Shown: piece after piece, positions 7,512-16,565 of the stretch | Position numbering within the stretch: position 1 is the stretch's first letter | How the letters are laid out: every line of letters starts with the position of its first letter | Assembly: GCF_013282215.1 (NCBI RefSeq) | Contig: NZ_CP048103.1 | Location: 3,162,001 to 3,226,000, forward strand | Direction of reading: 5' to 3' | Length of the DNA stretch: 64,000 bases | Source of the DNA: Kroppenstedtia eburnea | Lineage (GTDB): Bacteria; Bacillota; Bacilli; Thermoactinomycetales; DSM-45169 | Notes under the pieces: model-generated | Database searches by the model: none | Told to the model about the DNA's origin: nothing | Seen by the model: the letters and a program-made list of their open reading frames with translations, nothing else | Position numbers and translations under genes: made by a program

Positions 7512-9287
7512 TTACACCACAAAGCGTTCCGCTTCCAGCACCCGCTTGGCGATGGCCCGCTTCAGCTTCACTTCGTTGATCGGCTCAAAACGGATCAACT
7601 TTTTCAGGATGGACACCTGTGTCCGCAGGATATCCCCTTCTTCCATGGAGGTGAGGATGTGCTTCGCCTTCTGCTCCACACGCGGGAAGGCTTCATACAC
7701 ATAGGCGGTGGTCAGGTCGATCTTGGCCTGTGCCCGATCGGAACCTTCCTTCTCCAGCGCCTTTTTGGCCCGCAGATAAGCGCTTTCCATGGCAAAGATT
7801 TCGATGGCGATATCGGCCACGTCCCGCAGAATCTCCTGCTCCTTCTCCAGCTCCATCTGATATTTCTCCACAGCCAGACCGGCGGTCATCAGGAAGATCT
7901 TCTTGGCATTTTCGATCATTTTCGCTTCTTCTTCCAGCGGAGCCGGCTCTTCCTCGGAGAGGGTGGGCATCATCATCATCAGCTCTTCCTGGAGACCGGC
8001 GGCTTTTTCCAAGAAGGGGAGTTCCCCTTTCATGGTTTTCCGCATCAGTGTGGAGGGGATCAAGAGGCGGTTGATTTCGTTGGTCCCTTCAAAAATCCGG
8101 TTAATGCGGGAGTCACGGTACATGTTCTCAATTTCATACTCCTGCATAAACCCGTAACCACCGTGGATCTGGACCCCTTCGTCCACCACATAATCCAGCA
8201 CTTCGGAGCCGAAGACTTTGGCGATGGAGCATTCCAGGGCGTATTCGGCGATCGCCTTGGCCGCTTCAGTCCCTTCCGCCTGTTCCAGATGGGCCAGACC
8301 CTTTTCAAAGAACCCGGCAAGGCGGTAGATGACGCTTTCCAGCGCATAGGTCTTGGCGGACATGGTGGCCAGCTTCTCCTGAATCAGCGGGAATTGGGCG
8401 ATCGGAGTTTTAAACTGTTTCCGCTCCTTGGCATACTTGGCGGAAATCTCGATCGCACGTTTGGAGGATCCGACGCAGCCGACTCCCAGCTTGTAACGTC
8501 CGATGTTCAAAATGTTGAAGGCGATCAGATGCCCTTTGCCCACTTCACCCAATACGTTTTCCACCGGCACCCGGGCTTCATCCAGGATCAGAGTCCGGGT
8601 GGAAGAGCCTTTGATCCCCATTTTCTTCTCTTCCGGACCGGTGGAGACACCCGGGAATTCCTTCTCGACGATGAAGGCGGTGAATTTCTCTCCATCCACT
8701 TTGGCATAGACAACGAAGACATCGGCAAAAGCGGAGTTGGTGATCCACTGCTTTTCACCGGTCAGGATATAATGCTTGCCGTCTTCGGAAAGTTTGGCCA
8801 CGGTTTTGGCACCGAGGGCATCGGAGCCGGAGCCCGGTTCCGTCAGGGCATAGGCGGCAAACTTCTCACCGGAGGCAAGGGGCGGCAGGTATTTTTCCTT
8901 CTGTTCCTTGTTGCCGAAGAAGACGATCGGCAGAGTTCCGATCCCCACATGAGCCCCGTGACTGAGGGCGAAGGAACGGGCGGGTGCGATTTTTTCGGTG
9001 ATCAGAGAGGAGCTGACTTTGTCCAGACCCAGACCGCCGTAGTTCTCCGGTACATCGGCACCCAGAAGACCCAGTTCCCCGGCCTGTTTCAACAGGCGGA
9101 CAGTGTGGTCGAAGTTGTGATTCTCGATCTCTTCCAGGACCGGCAACACGTTCTCCTTGGCAAAGTCTTCAGTGGTTTTGGCAATCATCTTGTGCTCTTC
9201 GCTGAACTCTTCCGGGGTGTAAACATCCTCGAGGCTGTGCTCCTCCAGGAGGTAGCTGCCCCCTTTGGTGATGGTTTTTTCCGCCAT
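7512..9287 (-). CDS. fadE: Acyl-CoA dehydrogenase FadE
   Basis: Catalyses the first step of fatty-acid beta-oxidation (acyl-CoA to trans-2-enoyl-CoA, FAD-dependent). At 591 residues it matches the long Bacillus FadE (YusJ) form, with an extra C-terminal domain after the classical ~400-residue core. The N-terminal helical domain, the middle beta domain (TEPGSGSDALGAKT; KQWITNSAFADVFVV) and the C-terminal helices are seen. The catalytic glutamate is in FEGTNEINR near residue 408. It is the last gene of the fadN-fadA-fadE operon and is followed by a terminator. Expression is expected to follow the FadR box upstream of fadN. Confidence 0.95.
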   Translation of the reverse strand: MAEKTITKGGSYLLEEHSLEDVYTPEEFSEEHKMIAKTTEDFAKENVLPVLEEIENHNFDHTVRLLKQAGELGLLGADVPENYGGLGLDKVSSSLITEKIAPARSFALSHGAHVGIGTLPIVFFGNKEQKEKYLPPLASGEKFAAYALTEPGSGSDALGAKTVAKLSEDGKHYILTGEKQWITNSAFADVFVVYAKVDGEKFTAFIVEKEFPGVSTGPEEKKMGIKGSSTRTLILDEARVPVENVLGEVGKGHLIAFNILNIGRYKLGVGCVGSSKRAIEISAKYAKERKQFKTPIAQFPLIQEKLATMSAKTYALESVIYRLAGFFEKGLAHLEQAEGTEAAKAIAEYALECSIAKVFGSEVLDYVVDEGVQIHGGYGFMQEYEIENMYRDSRINRIFEGTNEINRLLIPSTLMRKTMKGELPFLEKAAGLQEELMMMMPTLSEEEPAPLEEEAKMIENAKKIFLMTAGLAVEKYQMELEKEQEILRDVADIAIEIFAMESAYLRAKKALEKEGSDRAQAKIDLTTAYVYEAFPRVEQKAKHILTSMEEGDILRTQVSILKKLIRFEPINEVKLKRAIAKRVLEAERFVV

Positions 9288-9387
9288 CTCCGATTCCTCC
9301 TTTGGAAGTATGTGATTTGCCGGTCAGGCCCGGGTTCATCCAAGTTCACGGAACCCGCCCTTTCCGGCGATTTCTGTTTTCCGTGGT

Positions 9388-10569
9388 TCAGTTCACCATT
9401 TCAAACACACCGGCCGCACCCATGCCGCCACCGATACACATGGTGACCAGGCCGTACTTGCCGTTGCGGCGCTTCAGCTCATTCAGGATACTGACCGTCA
9501 GCTTGGCCCCCGAACATCCCAAGGGGTGACCCAGAGCGATCGCCCCGCCGTTGACATTGACGATGTCGGGGTTCATCTCCAGGTGGCGCATCACTTGGAT
9601 GGACTGGGAAGCAAAAGCCTCATTCAGTTCGATCAGATCGATTTGGTCCAGAGTGAGACCCGCTTTCTCCAGAGCCTTCGGCACGGCGACGATCGGACCG
9701 ATCCCCATCACATCGGGGTCGACACCGCCGACGCAGAAGGAACGGAAGACGGCGATCGGCTGGATTCCCAAGGCTTCGGCTTTCTCCCGGGACATGACGA
9801 TCACTCCGGCGGCACCGTCACTGGTCTGAGAGGAGTTCCCGGCGGTGACGGATCCTCCGACACGGAATGCCGGTCTCAGCTTGCCCAACACGTCCAGGGA
9901 GGTGTCCCGACGCGGTCCCTCATCGGTGTCAAAGACAAACTCTTCTTCATGAAGTTTATGATCGGGTCCCACCACACGTTTTTTCACCGTCACAGGAACG
10001 ATCTCATCCTTGAAGCGTCCTTCGTCGATGGCTTGGATCGCCCGTTGATGGCTCCGAAGGGCAAAGGCATCCTGATCCTCCCGGGAAACCCCGTAGCGGT
10101 TGGCCACTTCTTCCGCCGTGTGACCCATGGACATGTAGATTTCCGGTGCATGGTCCATCAGGTGGGGGTTGGGGGCCGGTTTGTAGCCGCCCATGGGCAC
10201 CATGCTCATGCTCTCCACACCACCGGCGATGATGGTGTCGGCAAAGCCGGCCATGATATGTTGGGCGGCGATGGCGATCGACTGCAATCCCGAGGAGCAA
10301 AACCGGTTGATGGTGAGGCCCGCTGCCGTGTTGGGAAGTCCCGCCCGGGTGGCGATCACCCGGGCCACGTTCATGCCTTGTTCCCCTTCGGGGAAGGAGC
10401 AACCCATGATAACGTCTTCCACTTCCTGCGGGTCCAACTGCGGCACCCGCTTCATCAGATCCTGAACCACCCACGCACCCAGGTCATCAGGGCGTGTATC
10501 CTTCAACGAGCCACGGTTCGCCTTCCCCACAGCGGTCCGCGCCGCGGCAACGATGACTGCTTCGCGCAT
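9388..10569 (-). CDS. fadA: Acetyl-CoA C-acyltransferase (thiolase) FadA
   Basis: The thiolase that cleaves 3-ketoacyl-CoA with CoA in the last step of beta-oxidation. 393 residues from the ATG at 10569, preceded by a purine-rich AGGAGGAGAGGAG site. The nucleophilic cysteine lies in [12 protein letters not shown] near residue 92. The histidine is in [11 protein letters not shown] and the second cysteine in [12 protein letters not shown]. Middle gene of the operon. The gap to fadN (about 155 bases) is unusually long because it contains repeat element R3, while the gap to fadE is about 100 bases. Confidence 0.95.
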   Translation of the reverse strand: MREAVIVAAARTAVGKANRGSLKDTRPDDLGAWVVQDLMKRVPQLDPQEVEDVIMGCSFPEGEQGMNVARVIATRAGLPNTAAGLTINRFCSSGLQSIAIAAQHIMAGFADTIIAGGVESMSMVPMGGYKPAPNPHLMDHAPEIYMSMGHTAEEVANRYGVSREDQDAFALRSHQRAIQAIDEGRFKDEIVPVTVKKRVVGPDHKLHEEEFVFDTDEGPRRDTSLDVLGKLRPAFRVGGSVTAGNSSQTSDGAAGVIVMSREKAEALGIQPIAVFRSFCVGGVDPDVMGIGPIVAVPKALEKAGLTLDQIDLIELNEAFASQSIQVMRHLEMNPDIVNVNGGAIALGHPLGCSGAKLTVSILNELKRRNGKYGLVTMCIGGGMGAAGVFEMVN

Positions 10570-10601
10570 ACTCCTCTCCTCCTTCGCAAGGTTGGGTGCC
10601 C

Positions 10602-10716
10602 CTGAAAGCATTGTGATTGAGTACGAGCCGGGACCGGCATGGGTTTACATGATTGTAAGACCGGCCATTCATATGAAACCCAACCTGCCCCTCGCCCTCT
10701 GATCACAACACTTCTT
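10602..10716. repeat. Palindromic interspersed element R3 inside the fad operon
   Basis: A diverged copy of about 115 bases. Ends GAAAGCATTGTGA and TCACAACACTTC match the family. The arms are partly altered (GGGTTTACATG and CATATGAAACCCAACC) and the conserved loop is replaced. It separates fadN from fadA, so it would be transcribed as a hairpin within the operon mRNA. Confidence 0.7.
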
Positions 10717-10723
10717 CGGCCCA

Positions 10724-13123
10724 TCAGTTTCTGAGGGGTTTGTTCTTGGTCAGCATGTGCATCATCCGCTGTTGGGACTTGGGTTCACCCGCCAGGCTGA
10801 GGAACGCTTCCCGCTCGATGTCCAGGAGGTATTGCTCATCGACCCACGTTCCTTCCGGCACAGTGCCACCGGCCAGGACATAAGCCAGTTTGGTCGCAAT
10901 CTTGTAGTCATGCTCACTGATATAGCCGGACTGGAGCATTCCGTATGCACCCAGACGCAAGGTGTTGTAGCCGGTCTCCCCCACCACCGGAATTTTCTTC
11001 GGTTGCGGCGGGCGGTAACCTGCAGCATCCAAGGCGAGCACCTGTTGCTTGGCATCATAGAGCAGGTGATCCCCGTTCATGGTGATCCCGTCTTCCCGGC
11101 GCAGGAACTTGTAATCCCGGGCTTCCATGGCGCTGGTGGACACCTTGGCCATGGCGATCGTTTCAAACACATGGTTGACCAGCGGCTGCAATGCGACGCG
11201 GTCCTTGGGGTCGACACCATCCATCCAGCGCAGGAGCAACTCCTTGTTGCCGCCGCCTCCGGGGATCAGGCCGACGCCGGTTTCCACCAGTCCCATATAC
11301 AGTTCGGAAGAAGCCTGGATCCGGTCACAGGGGAGGGAGACTTCCACCCCGCCGCCGAGGGCCATGTTGAAGGGTGCGGCCACCACCGGTTTATCCATGT
11401 AGCGCAAGGATCCCATCGTTTTCTGGAACTGACGCACCATCAGGTCCAGCTCCGGCCAGTTCTGATCCTGGGCCTCCATCAGGATCAGCATCAGGTTGGC
11501 TCCGACACAAAAAGTGCTTCCCTGGTTTCCGATCACCAAGCCGCGGTAGTTGTCCGAAACTTCTTTCACCGCCGTGTTGATCATCTGAATGATATCCGTC
11601 GCGATGGCGTTCTTCGGAGAATGGAACTCCAGCAGGGCCACATCATCACCGATATCGATCAGACTGGCACCTTTGTTGCCTTTGATCAACTTGCCCTGTT
11701 CCTTCAGTTTCGCGAGGTTGATCACCTTGGGGTGTTCTTCCACTCGGGTGAATTTACCGCCGGGATAGAATACCCGATCCTCTTCCGCACTTTTCTCATA
11801 GAAGGATTTGGCACCGGAAGCCAGCAACTCCTCCACCAACGGCGGGATGGTCTCCCCTTCTTCCTTCATGCGGGCCACCGATTTCTCCACACCGATCGCA
11901 TCCCAGAACTCAAAGGGTCCGAGATCCCAGTTGAAGCCCCAGCGCATCGCCCGGTCGACACTGACGATATCGTCAGCGATTTCAGGGATGCGTGCCGCAG
12001 AATAGAGCAGTACTTTTTTGGAGATATACCAGGCCAGACGCCCTGCCGGGTCATCGGCATAAACCAGCGCCCGCAGTTGCTCTTTCACGGTTTTGGCCCG
12101 CTTGGACATTTCCAGGGACGGAGCCTTCAGTTTTTTGCGCGGACGGTACTCCTTGGTTTGGGGATCCAGGACCAGGATCTCTTTCCCTTTCTCCGTCTTC
12201 ACCCGCTTGAAAAAGCCCTGGCCGCTCTTGGCGCCGAGCCATCCCTTGTTGACCATCTCTTTGAGCAGTTCAGGCACTTCAAAAGCCTTCTTCTCTTCCG
12301 CATCGGTCACACTTTCACGCACATTGTCGGAAACGTGAACAAAGGTGTCCAGGCCGACCAGATCCAAAGTGCGGAAGGTGGCACTCTTCGGCCGTCCCAT
12401 CGCCCGTCCGGTCACTGTGTCCACTTCGTCGGGACCCAGCCCCTCTTCCAGCATCTTCTGGAAAGTGACCTGCAGTCCGTAGACACCGATCCGGTTGGCG
12501 ATGAAGTTGGGAGTGTCCTTGGCCATCACCACACCTTTGCCCAAAACGGATTCAGCAAACGCTTTCATCTCACTGACAAGGGTCGGATCCGTCGCTTCCG
12601 TCGGGATGATTTCCAACAGCTTCATATAGCGCGGCGGATTAAAAAAGTGGGTGCCGAGGAAGTGGGAACGGAATTCCTCCGAACGGCCGGCCACCATCTC
12701 CCGGATGGAGATCCCGGAAGTGTTGGAACTGACGATGATTCCCGGCTTCCAAACCTTTTCCACATCGGCGAACAGGCTTTGCTTGATGTTCAGATTCTCC
12801 ACAATGGCTTCAATCACCCAGTCGACTTCTCCCAGCTTGTGGAGGTCGTCCTCCAGGTTGCCCGTTTCGATGAGATCAGCCACTTTTTTGTGGAAGAGCG
12901 GGCTCGGCTTCTCTTTAAACAACCGATCTTTTCCCGTTTGGGCGATCCGGTTGCGCACCACCCGATCTTCCAGGGTGAGTCCCTTCGCCTTCTCTTTCTC
13001 CGTCAACTCTTTGGGTACGATGTCCAGAAGGACCGTGCGAATCCCGGCATTGGCCAGGTGCCCCGCGATGGCGGCACCCATGACCCCGGCGCCGATCACG
13101 GCCGCTTTCTTGATTCTCGTCAA
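10724..13123 (-). CDS. fadN: 3-hydroxyacyl-CoA dehydrogenase/enoyl-CoA hydratase FadN
   Basis: A bifunctional enzyme that hydrates enoyl-CoA and oxidises the 3-hydroxyacyl-CoA with NAD. 799 residues, as in Bacillus FadN (YusL). The N-terminal Rossmann motif GAGVMG is at 11-16 and the dehydrogenase C-domain spans ~190-420. The C-terminal crotonase domain runs from about residue 490, with STFCVGANL and ALGGGVEVSLPCDR forming the oxyanion pocket. The start is TTG at 13123 with GGAGGAGG just upstream. First gene of the operon; a perfect FadR-type palindrome lies 44 bases upstream. Confidence 0.95.
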   Translation of the reverse strand: MTRIKKAAVIGAGVMGAAIAGHLANAGIRTVLLDIVPKELTEKEKAKGLTLEDRVVRNRIAQTGKDRLFKEKPSPLFHKKVADLIETGNLEDDLHKLGEVDWVIEAIVENLNIKQSLFADVEKVWKPGIIVSSNTSGISIREMVAGRSEEFRSHFLGTHFFNPPRYMKLLEIIPTEATDPTLVSEMKAFAESVLGKGVVMAKDTPNFIANRIGVYGLQVTFQKMLEEGLGPDEVDTVTGRAMGRPKSATFRTLDLVGLDTFVHVSDNVRESVTDAEEKKAFEVPELLKEMVNKGWLGAKSGQGFFKRVKTEKGKEILVLDPQTKEYRPRKKLKAPSLEMSKRAKTVKEQLRALVYADDPAGRLAWYISKKVLLYSAARIPEIADDIVSVDRAMRWGFNWDLGPFEFWDAIGVEKSVARMKEEGETIPPLVEELLASGAKSFYEKSAEEDRVFYPGGKFTRVEEHPKVINLAKLKEQGKLIKGNKGASLIDIGDDVALLEFHSPKNAIATDIIQMINTAVKEVSDNYRGLVIGNQGSTFCVGANLMLILMEAQDQNWPELDLMVRQFQKTMGSLRYMDKPVVAAPFNMALGGGVEVSLPCDRIQASSELYMGLVETGVGLIPGGGGNKELLLRWMDGVDPKDRVALQPLVNHVFETIAMAKVSTSAMEARDYKFLRREDGITMNGDHLLYDAKQQVLALDAAGYRPPQPKKIPVVGETGYNTLRLGAYGMLQSGYISEHDYKIATKLAYVLAGGTVPEGTWVDEQYLLDIEREAFLSLAGEPKSQQRMMHMLTKNKPLRN

Positions 13124-13166
13124 GAGTCCTCCTCCTCTCAGTTGGACGCATGATCCGTCCAGGCGT

Positions 13167-13184
13167 TGAATGAACAATCATTCA
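13167..13184 (-). promoter_or_regulatory. FadR-type operator of the fad operon
   Basis: TGAATGAACAATCATTCA is a perfect inverted repeat (TGAATGA, 4-base centre, TCATTCA). It fits the published Bacillus subtilis FadR site (TGAATGA-N4-TCATTCA form). Long-chain acyl-CoA would relieve repression. Placement just upstream of fadN supports the role. Confidence 0.85.
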
Positions 13185-13393
13185 TTCCATGGCTAGAAAA
13201 AAACCTCTCCATTCAGGTTGGACAGGCGGCGTCCGACGGCACCCTGATTTCACTTTTTCACCGCCGGCAGGCTCGGTAAGCACAAAGTTGGAAGGGAATA
13301 GCCTTCAGTTCTTATTATTGATCCGATGCGCTTCGGAGTCAAGGGTTTATCGTCAATTTTTTCGATTTGCAAGAAAGCGGGGAAACAGAGAAA

Positions 13394-13415
13394 AGCGGGC
13401 ACTTTTATGCCCGCT
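13394..13415 (-). terminator. Terminator of the ferredoxin gene
   Basis: Minus-strand stem AGCGGGCA/TGCCCGCT followed by TTTC. It lies 8 bases past the stop. Confidence 0.8.
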
Positions 13416-13422
13416 CGCCTCT

Positions 13423-13656
13423 TTATTTGAAGAAATTGGCGTTGATTTGGATGTACTCCTTTTCCTCTTCCGGAACCATATCCTCTTCATAAATCGCTTC
13501 CACCGGGCAGACCGGTTCACATGCCCCGCATTCAATGCAGGTATCCGGATCGATGTAATACATCACTTCATCCCCATGGATGCAGTCCACCGGGCAGACT
13601 TCCACGCATTCAGCCGCTTTTTCGTCCTTACAGGCAGAAGTGATTACAAAGGCCAA
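13423..13656 (-). CDS. 7Fe-8S type ferredoxin
   Basis: A 77-residue soluble electron carrier. The first cluster region is SACKDEKAAECVEVCPVDC, where the spaced cysteines suit a 3Fe-4S cluster. The second is CIECGACEPVCP, a classical 4Fe-4S motif. The acidic C-terminal tail (MVPEEEKEYIQINANFF) is typical of the short 7Fe ferredoxins (FdxA/Fer type) of Bacilli. ATG at 13656 has AAAGGAGG upstream. It is monocistronic, with its own terminator. It may donate electrons to cytochrome P450s or other reductases; the sequence does not show which. Confidence 0.92.
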   Translation of the reverse strand: MAFVITSACKDEKAAECVEVCPVDCIHGDEVMYYIDPDTCIECGACEPVCPVEAIYEEDMVPEEEKEYIQINANFFK

Positions 13657-13804
13657 AATGAATTGCCTCCTTTTGATGATTCAACGTAGTTGATTTACTG
13701 TGTGGGATGTTCCGGATTCTCCCTGGGGAGAGGGTGCCACCGTGGATCATCTGAGAGCCGGAGGAAAAAGTTCCCGACCTTGTTATTCCCCACCAACCCC
13801 CGAT

Positions 13805-14698
13805 TCACCCGGTTGCCGCCTCCCCGTCTGGATCTGAGCGCCATTGCATCAGAACCAGGGAGGAAAGGAGAAATCCGGCTCCGACCCATCCTGCAAGGGT
13901 CAGCCGCTCCCCGAGCAGGAGGAGGGCGAGCAAAGCCGCGGTCAAAGGTTCCAACAGGGCAACCACCGATGCCCGGGTCGCCGTCGACCGGCGCAATCCG
14001 TGCATATAGAAGAGATAAGCAACGGCTGTGGGTACGGCACCCAGATAGCAGAGGAGCAACCACGCCTCCACCGAGGGCTCCGGCAACCGGATCACCGGTG
14101 ACAACAGCAACGCCCCCAGACTGAAGACAACCGCCAACACCCGGAAGGGGGGAGCATCCGCCAGCAGATGCTTTCCAATTAAAGTATAACCCCCATAACA
14201 GAAAGCCGCAAACAGAGCCAGCGCATTGCCGGTGGTCAGACGGGGATCGGTCAGCCCCGCCAGACCTTCCGCTCCGATCAGCAGCACCGTTCCCGCCAGC
14301 CCCACCGCCAGAGCGACGAGAGTGGAGACGCCCAGCTGTTCCTTCAACAGGGCCCGGGCCAGGATGGCCACCACCAGGGGGGCTGTACAGACCGTCAACA
14401 TCGTGGCCGTCGACACCAGTGTTCGATCCACAGCGGAAAAATAGCCCACTTGGTAGCCGGCCACAGCCAAGCCGAACACCATCAGCCAGCCCCACTTCCC
14501 CCGACGCAAAGCCCGCCCCTTCCAGCCTTTGCTTTCCCACATCGCCGCCACCATGAGCACGGGAACGCTGATGGCGAGACGCCAGGCACCGATCACCAAC
14601 GGATCCATCCCGTGGCGCGTGATCAGCACCTTTCCCGCCAACCCCGCCGTTCCCCACAGAAACGCTCCCAGACAGATCCATCCCAATCCATGTCGCAT
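13805..14698 (-). CDS. EamA/DMT-family membrane transporter
   Basis: 297 residues from the ATG at 14698 (GGGAGGGATCGGG upstream), with ten predicted membrane helices in two EamA repeats. The first repeat holds GAFLWGTAGLAGK and the second NALALFAAFCYGGYTLIGK. The positively charged C-terminal loop and the LLEPLTAALLALLLLGE signature are typical. The family exports amino acids and other small metabolites; the substrate cannot be told from sequence. It stands alone and faces the ABC block across a spacer of about 400 bases. Confidence 0.9.
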   Translation of the reverse strand: MRHGLGWICLGAFLWGTAGLAGKVLITRHGMDPLVIGAWRLAISVPVLMVAAMWESKGWKGRALRRGKWGWLMVFGLAVAGYQVGYFSAVDRTLVSTATMLTVCTAPLVVAILARALLKEQLGVSTLVALAVGLAGTVLLIGAEGLAGLTDPRLTTGNALALFAAFCYGGYTLIGKHLLADAPPFRVLAVVFSLGALLLSPVIRLPEPSVEAWLLLCYLGAVPTAVAYLFYMHGLRRSTATRASVVALLEPLTAALLALLLLGERLTLAGWVGAGFLLSSLVLMQWRSDPDGEAATG

Positions 14699-15108
14699 CC
14701 CGATCCCTCCCTGTTGATCCGGACGGGATGCGCGAATCCTCCATTCAAGCCTTGAGGTCCCGCTCCGCCCGTTTTCAGTCTCCGTACAAGTTTGTCGGGA
14801 TTCGGCAGGGCGGGGGAAGTACATTCTTCAGAAGAATCGCCGCTCACCTCCTTTTACAGGAGCAATCGTCTTTCCAATCCAGTTCCAATTGTACCAAAGT
14901 TCAGACCCCGGTGCGAGAGGGGACATGACTTCCTCATAAACCGCCGCCCCTTTCACTTCTCCTCATAAATTCATAAACAATCCTCTTCCTTGTTGTACAA
15001 ATAGATCAGCCGCAATTCAGGCTTTACGCCTTCCTGCGGCTGTAGAAGGGAGTAGCATTTCTTCTTTCTGTAATTGATCAGCTCCCCATGAAAGGTCGGT
15101 TTTTGCGC
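14699..15108. other. Intergenic region of about 410 bases
   Basis: No gene is seen. An 8-bp inverted repeat CAGCCGCA/TGCGGCTG (15008-15015 with 15035-15042) lies downstream of the ABC permease operon. It could act as its terminator, although no T-run follows. Confidence 0.4.
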
Positions 15109-15846
15109 TCACGCCGATGAGTCCCGACGGATGAAATGAAGCCAGCCGCCGATCCCGGCGACGAGGAAGCCGGTCACAATGACCGAGACCAGGGTTTCTG
15201 TGTCAACATCCAAGTATCCATTCCCCGTCGGCATCATCGCCAGCAGCGGTTGCGCCCAGGGATAAAGAGGGCCAAATTCCTTCGACTGGGCGGCCAAAAT
15301 CGTCGGCAGAGACAGCGCAATGTTGATCGCCAGGGGAACCCCGAAGCTCCTCCATATAAAGGAGACCCACAACTGCAGAGCCGCCAGAGGCAGCACCGCC
15401 ACCCAGCCGGCAAAAGCGCTCTTGAACAGTATTCCCCAGGAAACGGTGTCTTGGAGGCCGTTCCACCAGATGCCCATCATATAGAAAAAAAGTAGAATCA
15501 CCTGGCTGGCAGCAGCAAATCCCGCCAGCAAAAAAGCCTTGGCCAGATATACCTGAGTACGGGAGACCGGCTGGACCAACAGATGCTTCCACCCGCCACC
15601 CACATGCTCATAACGGCAGATCAGGGCGGCAAACACCCCGGTCAAGACGGGATAAAACATCCAACCGTATTGCTGAACGGTCATGGAGTACATCCATAGC
15701 CAGTCCTCCACCCCGGAGGCATTTATCTCCAGGGTCTGACTTCCAACCCAAACGGCCAGGAACGGTCCCGGCAACAACAGGATCCACAGCAGCCACTTTT
15801 GCAGCTTCAACCACTCTCCCGCAAGCAAGCGGAGCAGTTCTTTCAT
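15109..15846 (-). CDS. ABC-2 type permease, second subunit (lantibiotic-immunity-like)
   Basis: 245 residues, six membrane helices, starting MKELLRLLAGEWLKLQ at 15846. Its ATG overlaps the TGA of the preceding permease (ATGA arrangement), which implies translational coupling. Pattern and size match the paired permeases of LanFEG/BcrAB-type self-immunity exporters: an N-terminal amphipathic helix, a first helix WLLWILLLPGPFLAVWV, then a loop and the motif EHVGGGWKHLLVQPVSRTQVYLAK. It is last in an operon with its partner permease, an ATPase and a two-component system. Substrates of this type are membrane-active peptides such as lantibiotics or bacitracin; that is inference. Confidence 0.88.
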   Translation of the reverse strand: MKELLRLLAGEWLKLQKWLLWILLLPGPFLAVWVGSQTLEINASGVEDWLWMYSMTVQQYGWMFYPVLTGVFAALICRYEHVGGGWKHLLVQPVSRTQVYLAKAFLLAGFAAASQVILLFFYMMGIWWNGLQDTVSWGILFKSAFAGWVAVLPLAALQLWVSFIWRSFGVPLAINIALSLPTILAAQSKEFGPLYPWAQPLLAMMPTGNGYLDVDTETLVSVIVTGFLVAGIGGWLHFIRRDSSA

Positions 15847-16565
15847 CCGGCCTCCACCTCCCGCCGGGAAAAATGCAGCCCGCCCAGGAGCAGGAGGAGA
15901 ATACCCACTCCGATCCCCACCGGCACCCAAACCTCCGGGTTGTTCCCCTCCCGGGCAATCCGGGCCGGAATCGAATTCCCCGGATAAGCCCAGGGCATCC
16001 AAGCGGGAAGCATCCTGTTGAACAAAGAACCGACCACGCCGATGAACACCGGGAGCGCCTGATTGCGGATCACCACCGACAGCCACAGCTGCAACATCGC
16101 CACCGGCAACACCGCCAACACCGGATAAAGTCCGCCTTTCAGAAAAGAGGCCCAGGGAACCTCCTTCCCCAGTTCAAACCAGGTCCACAACAAGGCAAAA
16201 GCCGGCACCATCAAGATCCCTGCAAGCAGCAACCAACCGGTCATTTGAATCCCCTTGCCCAGATAGATCCGAAAACGGGACAGAGGCAAGGTCATGAGGT
16301 GTTTCCAGGCGGAAGCCTGATGTTCCACCCCCACCATCAAGGAAGCCAGCAACGTCGAGCCCAGGAGCATTGCCAGAGGAAGTAAAGCGGAAACCTCCTT
16401 CACCAAGATCACCCAACTGTCAAGCGGTTGTTGCAGGAGATAGTCCCGGCGCAGTCCGAAATCCACCAGCATGGACAGGAGGATCCCCGCCGGACCCAGT
16501 AACACCAGCACCGGCAACCAGGTACGCTTCATCTTCAACCTTTCCGCGGCCAGAATCCGGAGCAT
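15843..16565 (-). CDS. ABC-2 type permease, first subunit (lantibiotic-immunity-like)
   Basis: 240 residues with six likely membrane helices. It begins MLRILAAERLKMKRTWLPVL and carries the motif EHQASAWKHLMTLPLSRFRIYLGK, which is closely parallel to the EHVGGGWKHLLVQPVSR segment of the neighbouring permease, so the two are paralogues. It overlaps the ATPase gene upstream and the second permease downstream by 3-4 bases each. That tight packing is typical of a heterodimeric exporter. The membrane role is clear; the cargo is not. Confidence 0.88.
   Translation of the reverse strand: MLRILAAERLKMKRTWLPVLVLLGPAGILLSMLVDFGLRRDYLLQQPLDSWVILVKEVSALLPLAMLLGSTLLASLMVGVEHQASAWKHLMTLPLSRFRIYLGKGIQMTGWLLLAGILMVPAFALLWTWFELGKEVPWASFLKGGLYPVLAVLPVAMLQLWLSVVIRNQALPVFIGVVGSLFNRMLPAWMPWAYPGNSIPARIAREGNNPEVWVPVGIGVGILLLLLGGLHFSRREVEAG

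Noticed and set aside
7485..9446. Long open frame on the plus strand opposite fadE
   Set aside because: It is a shadow of the GC-biased fadE codons; it has no ribosome site and its His/Phe/Gly-rich content looks like no known protein.
10757..13153. Long plus-strand frame opposite fadN
   Set aside because: It mirrors the real gene; composition is unnatural and no start signal is present.
13690..13804. Terminator after the EamA gene
   Set aside because: No hairpin with a T-run could be found in this stretch.
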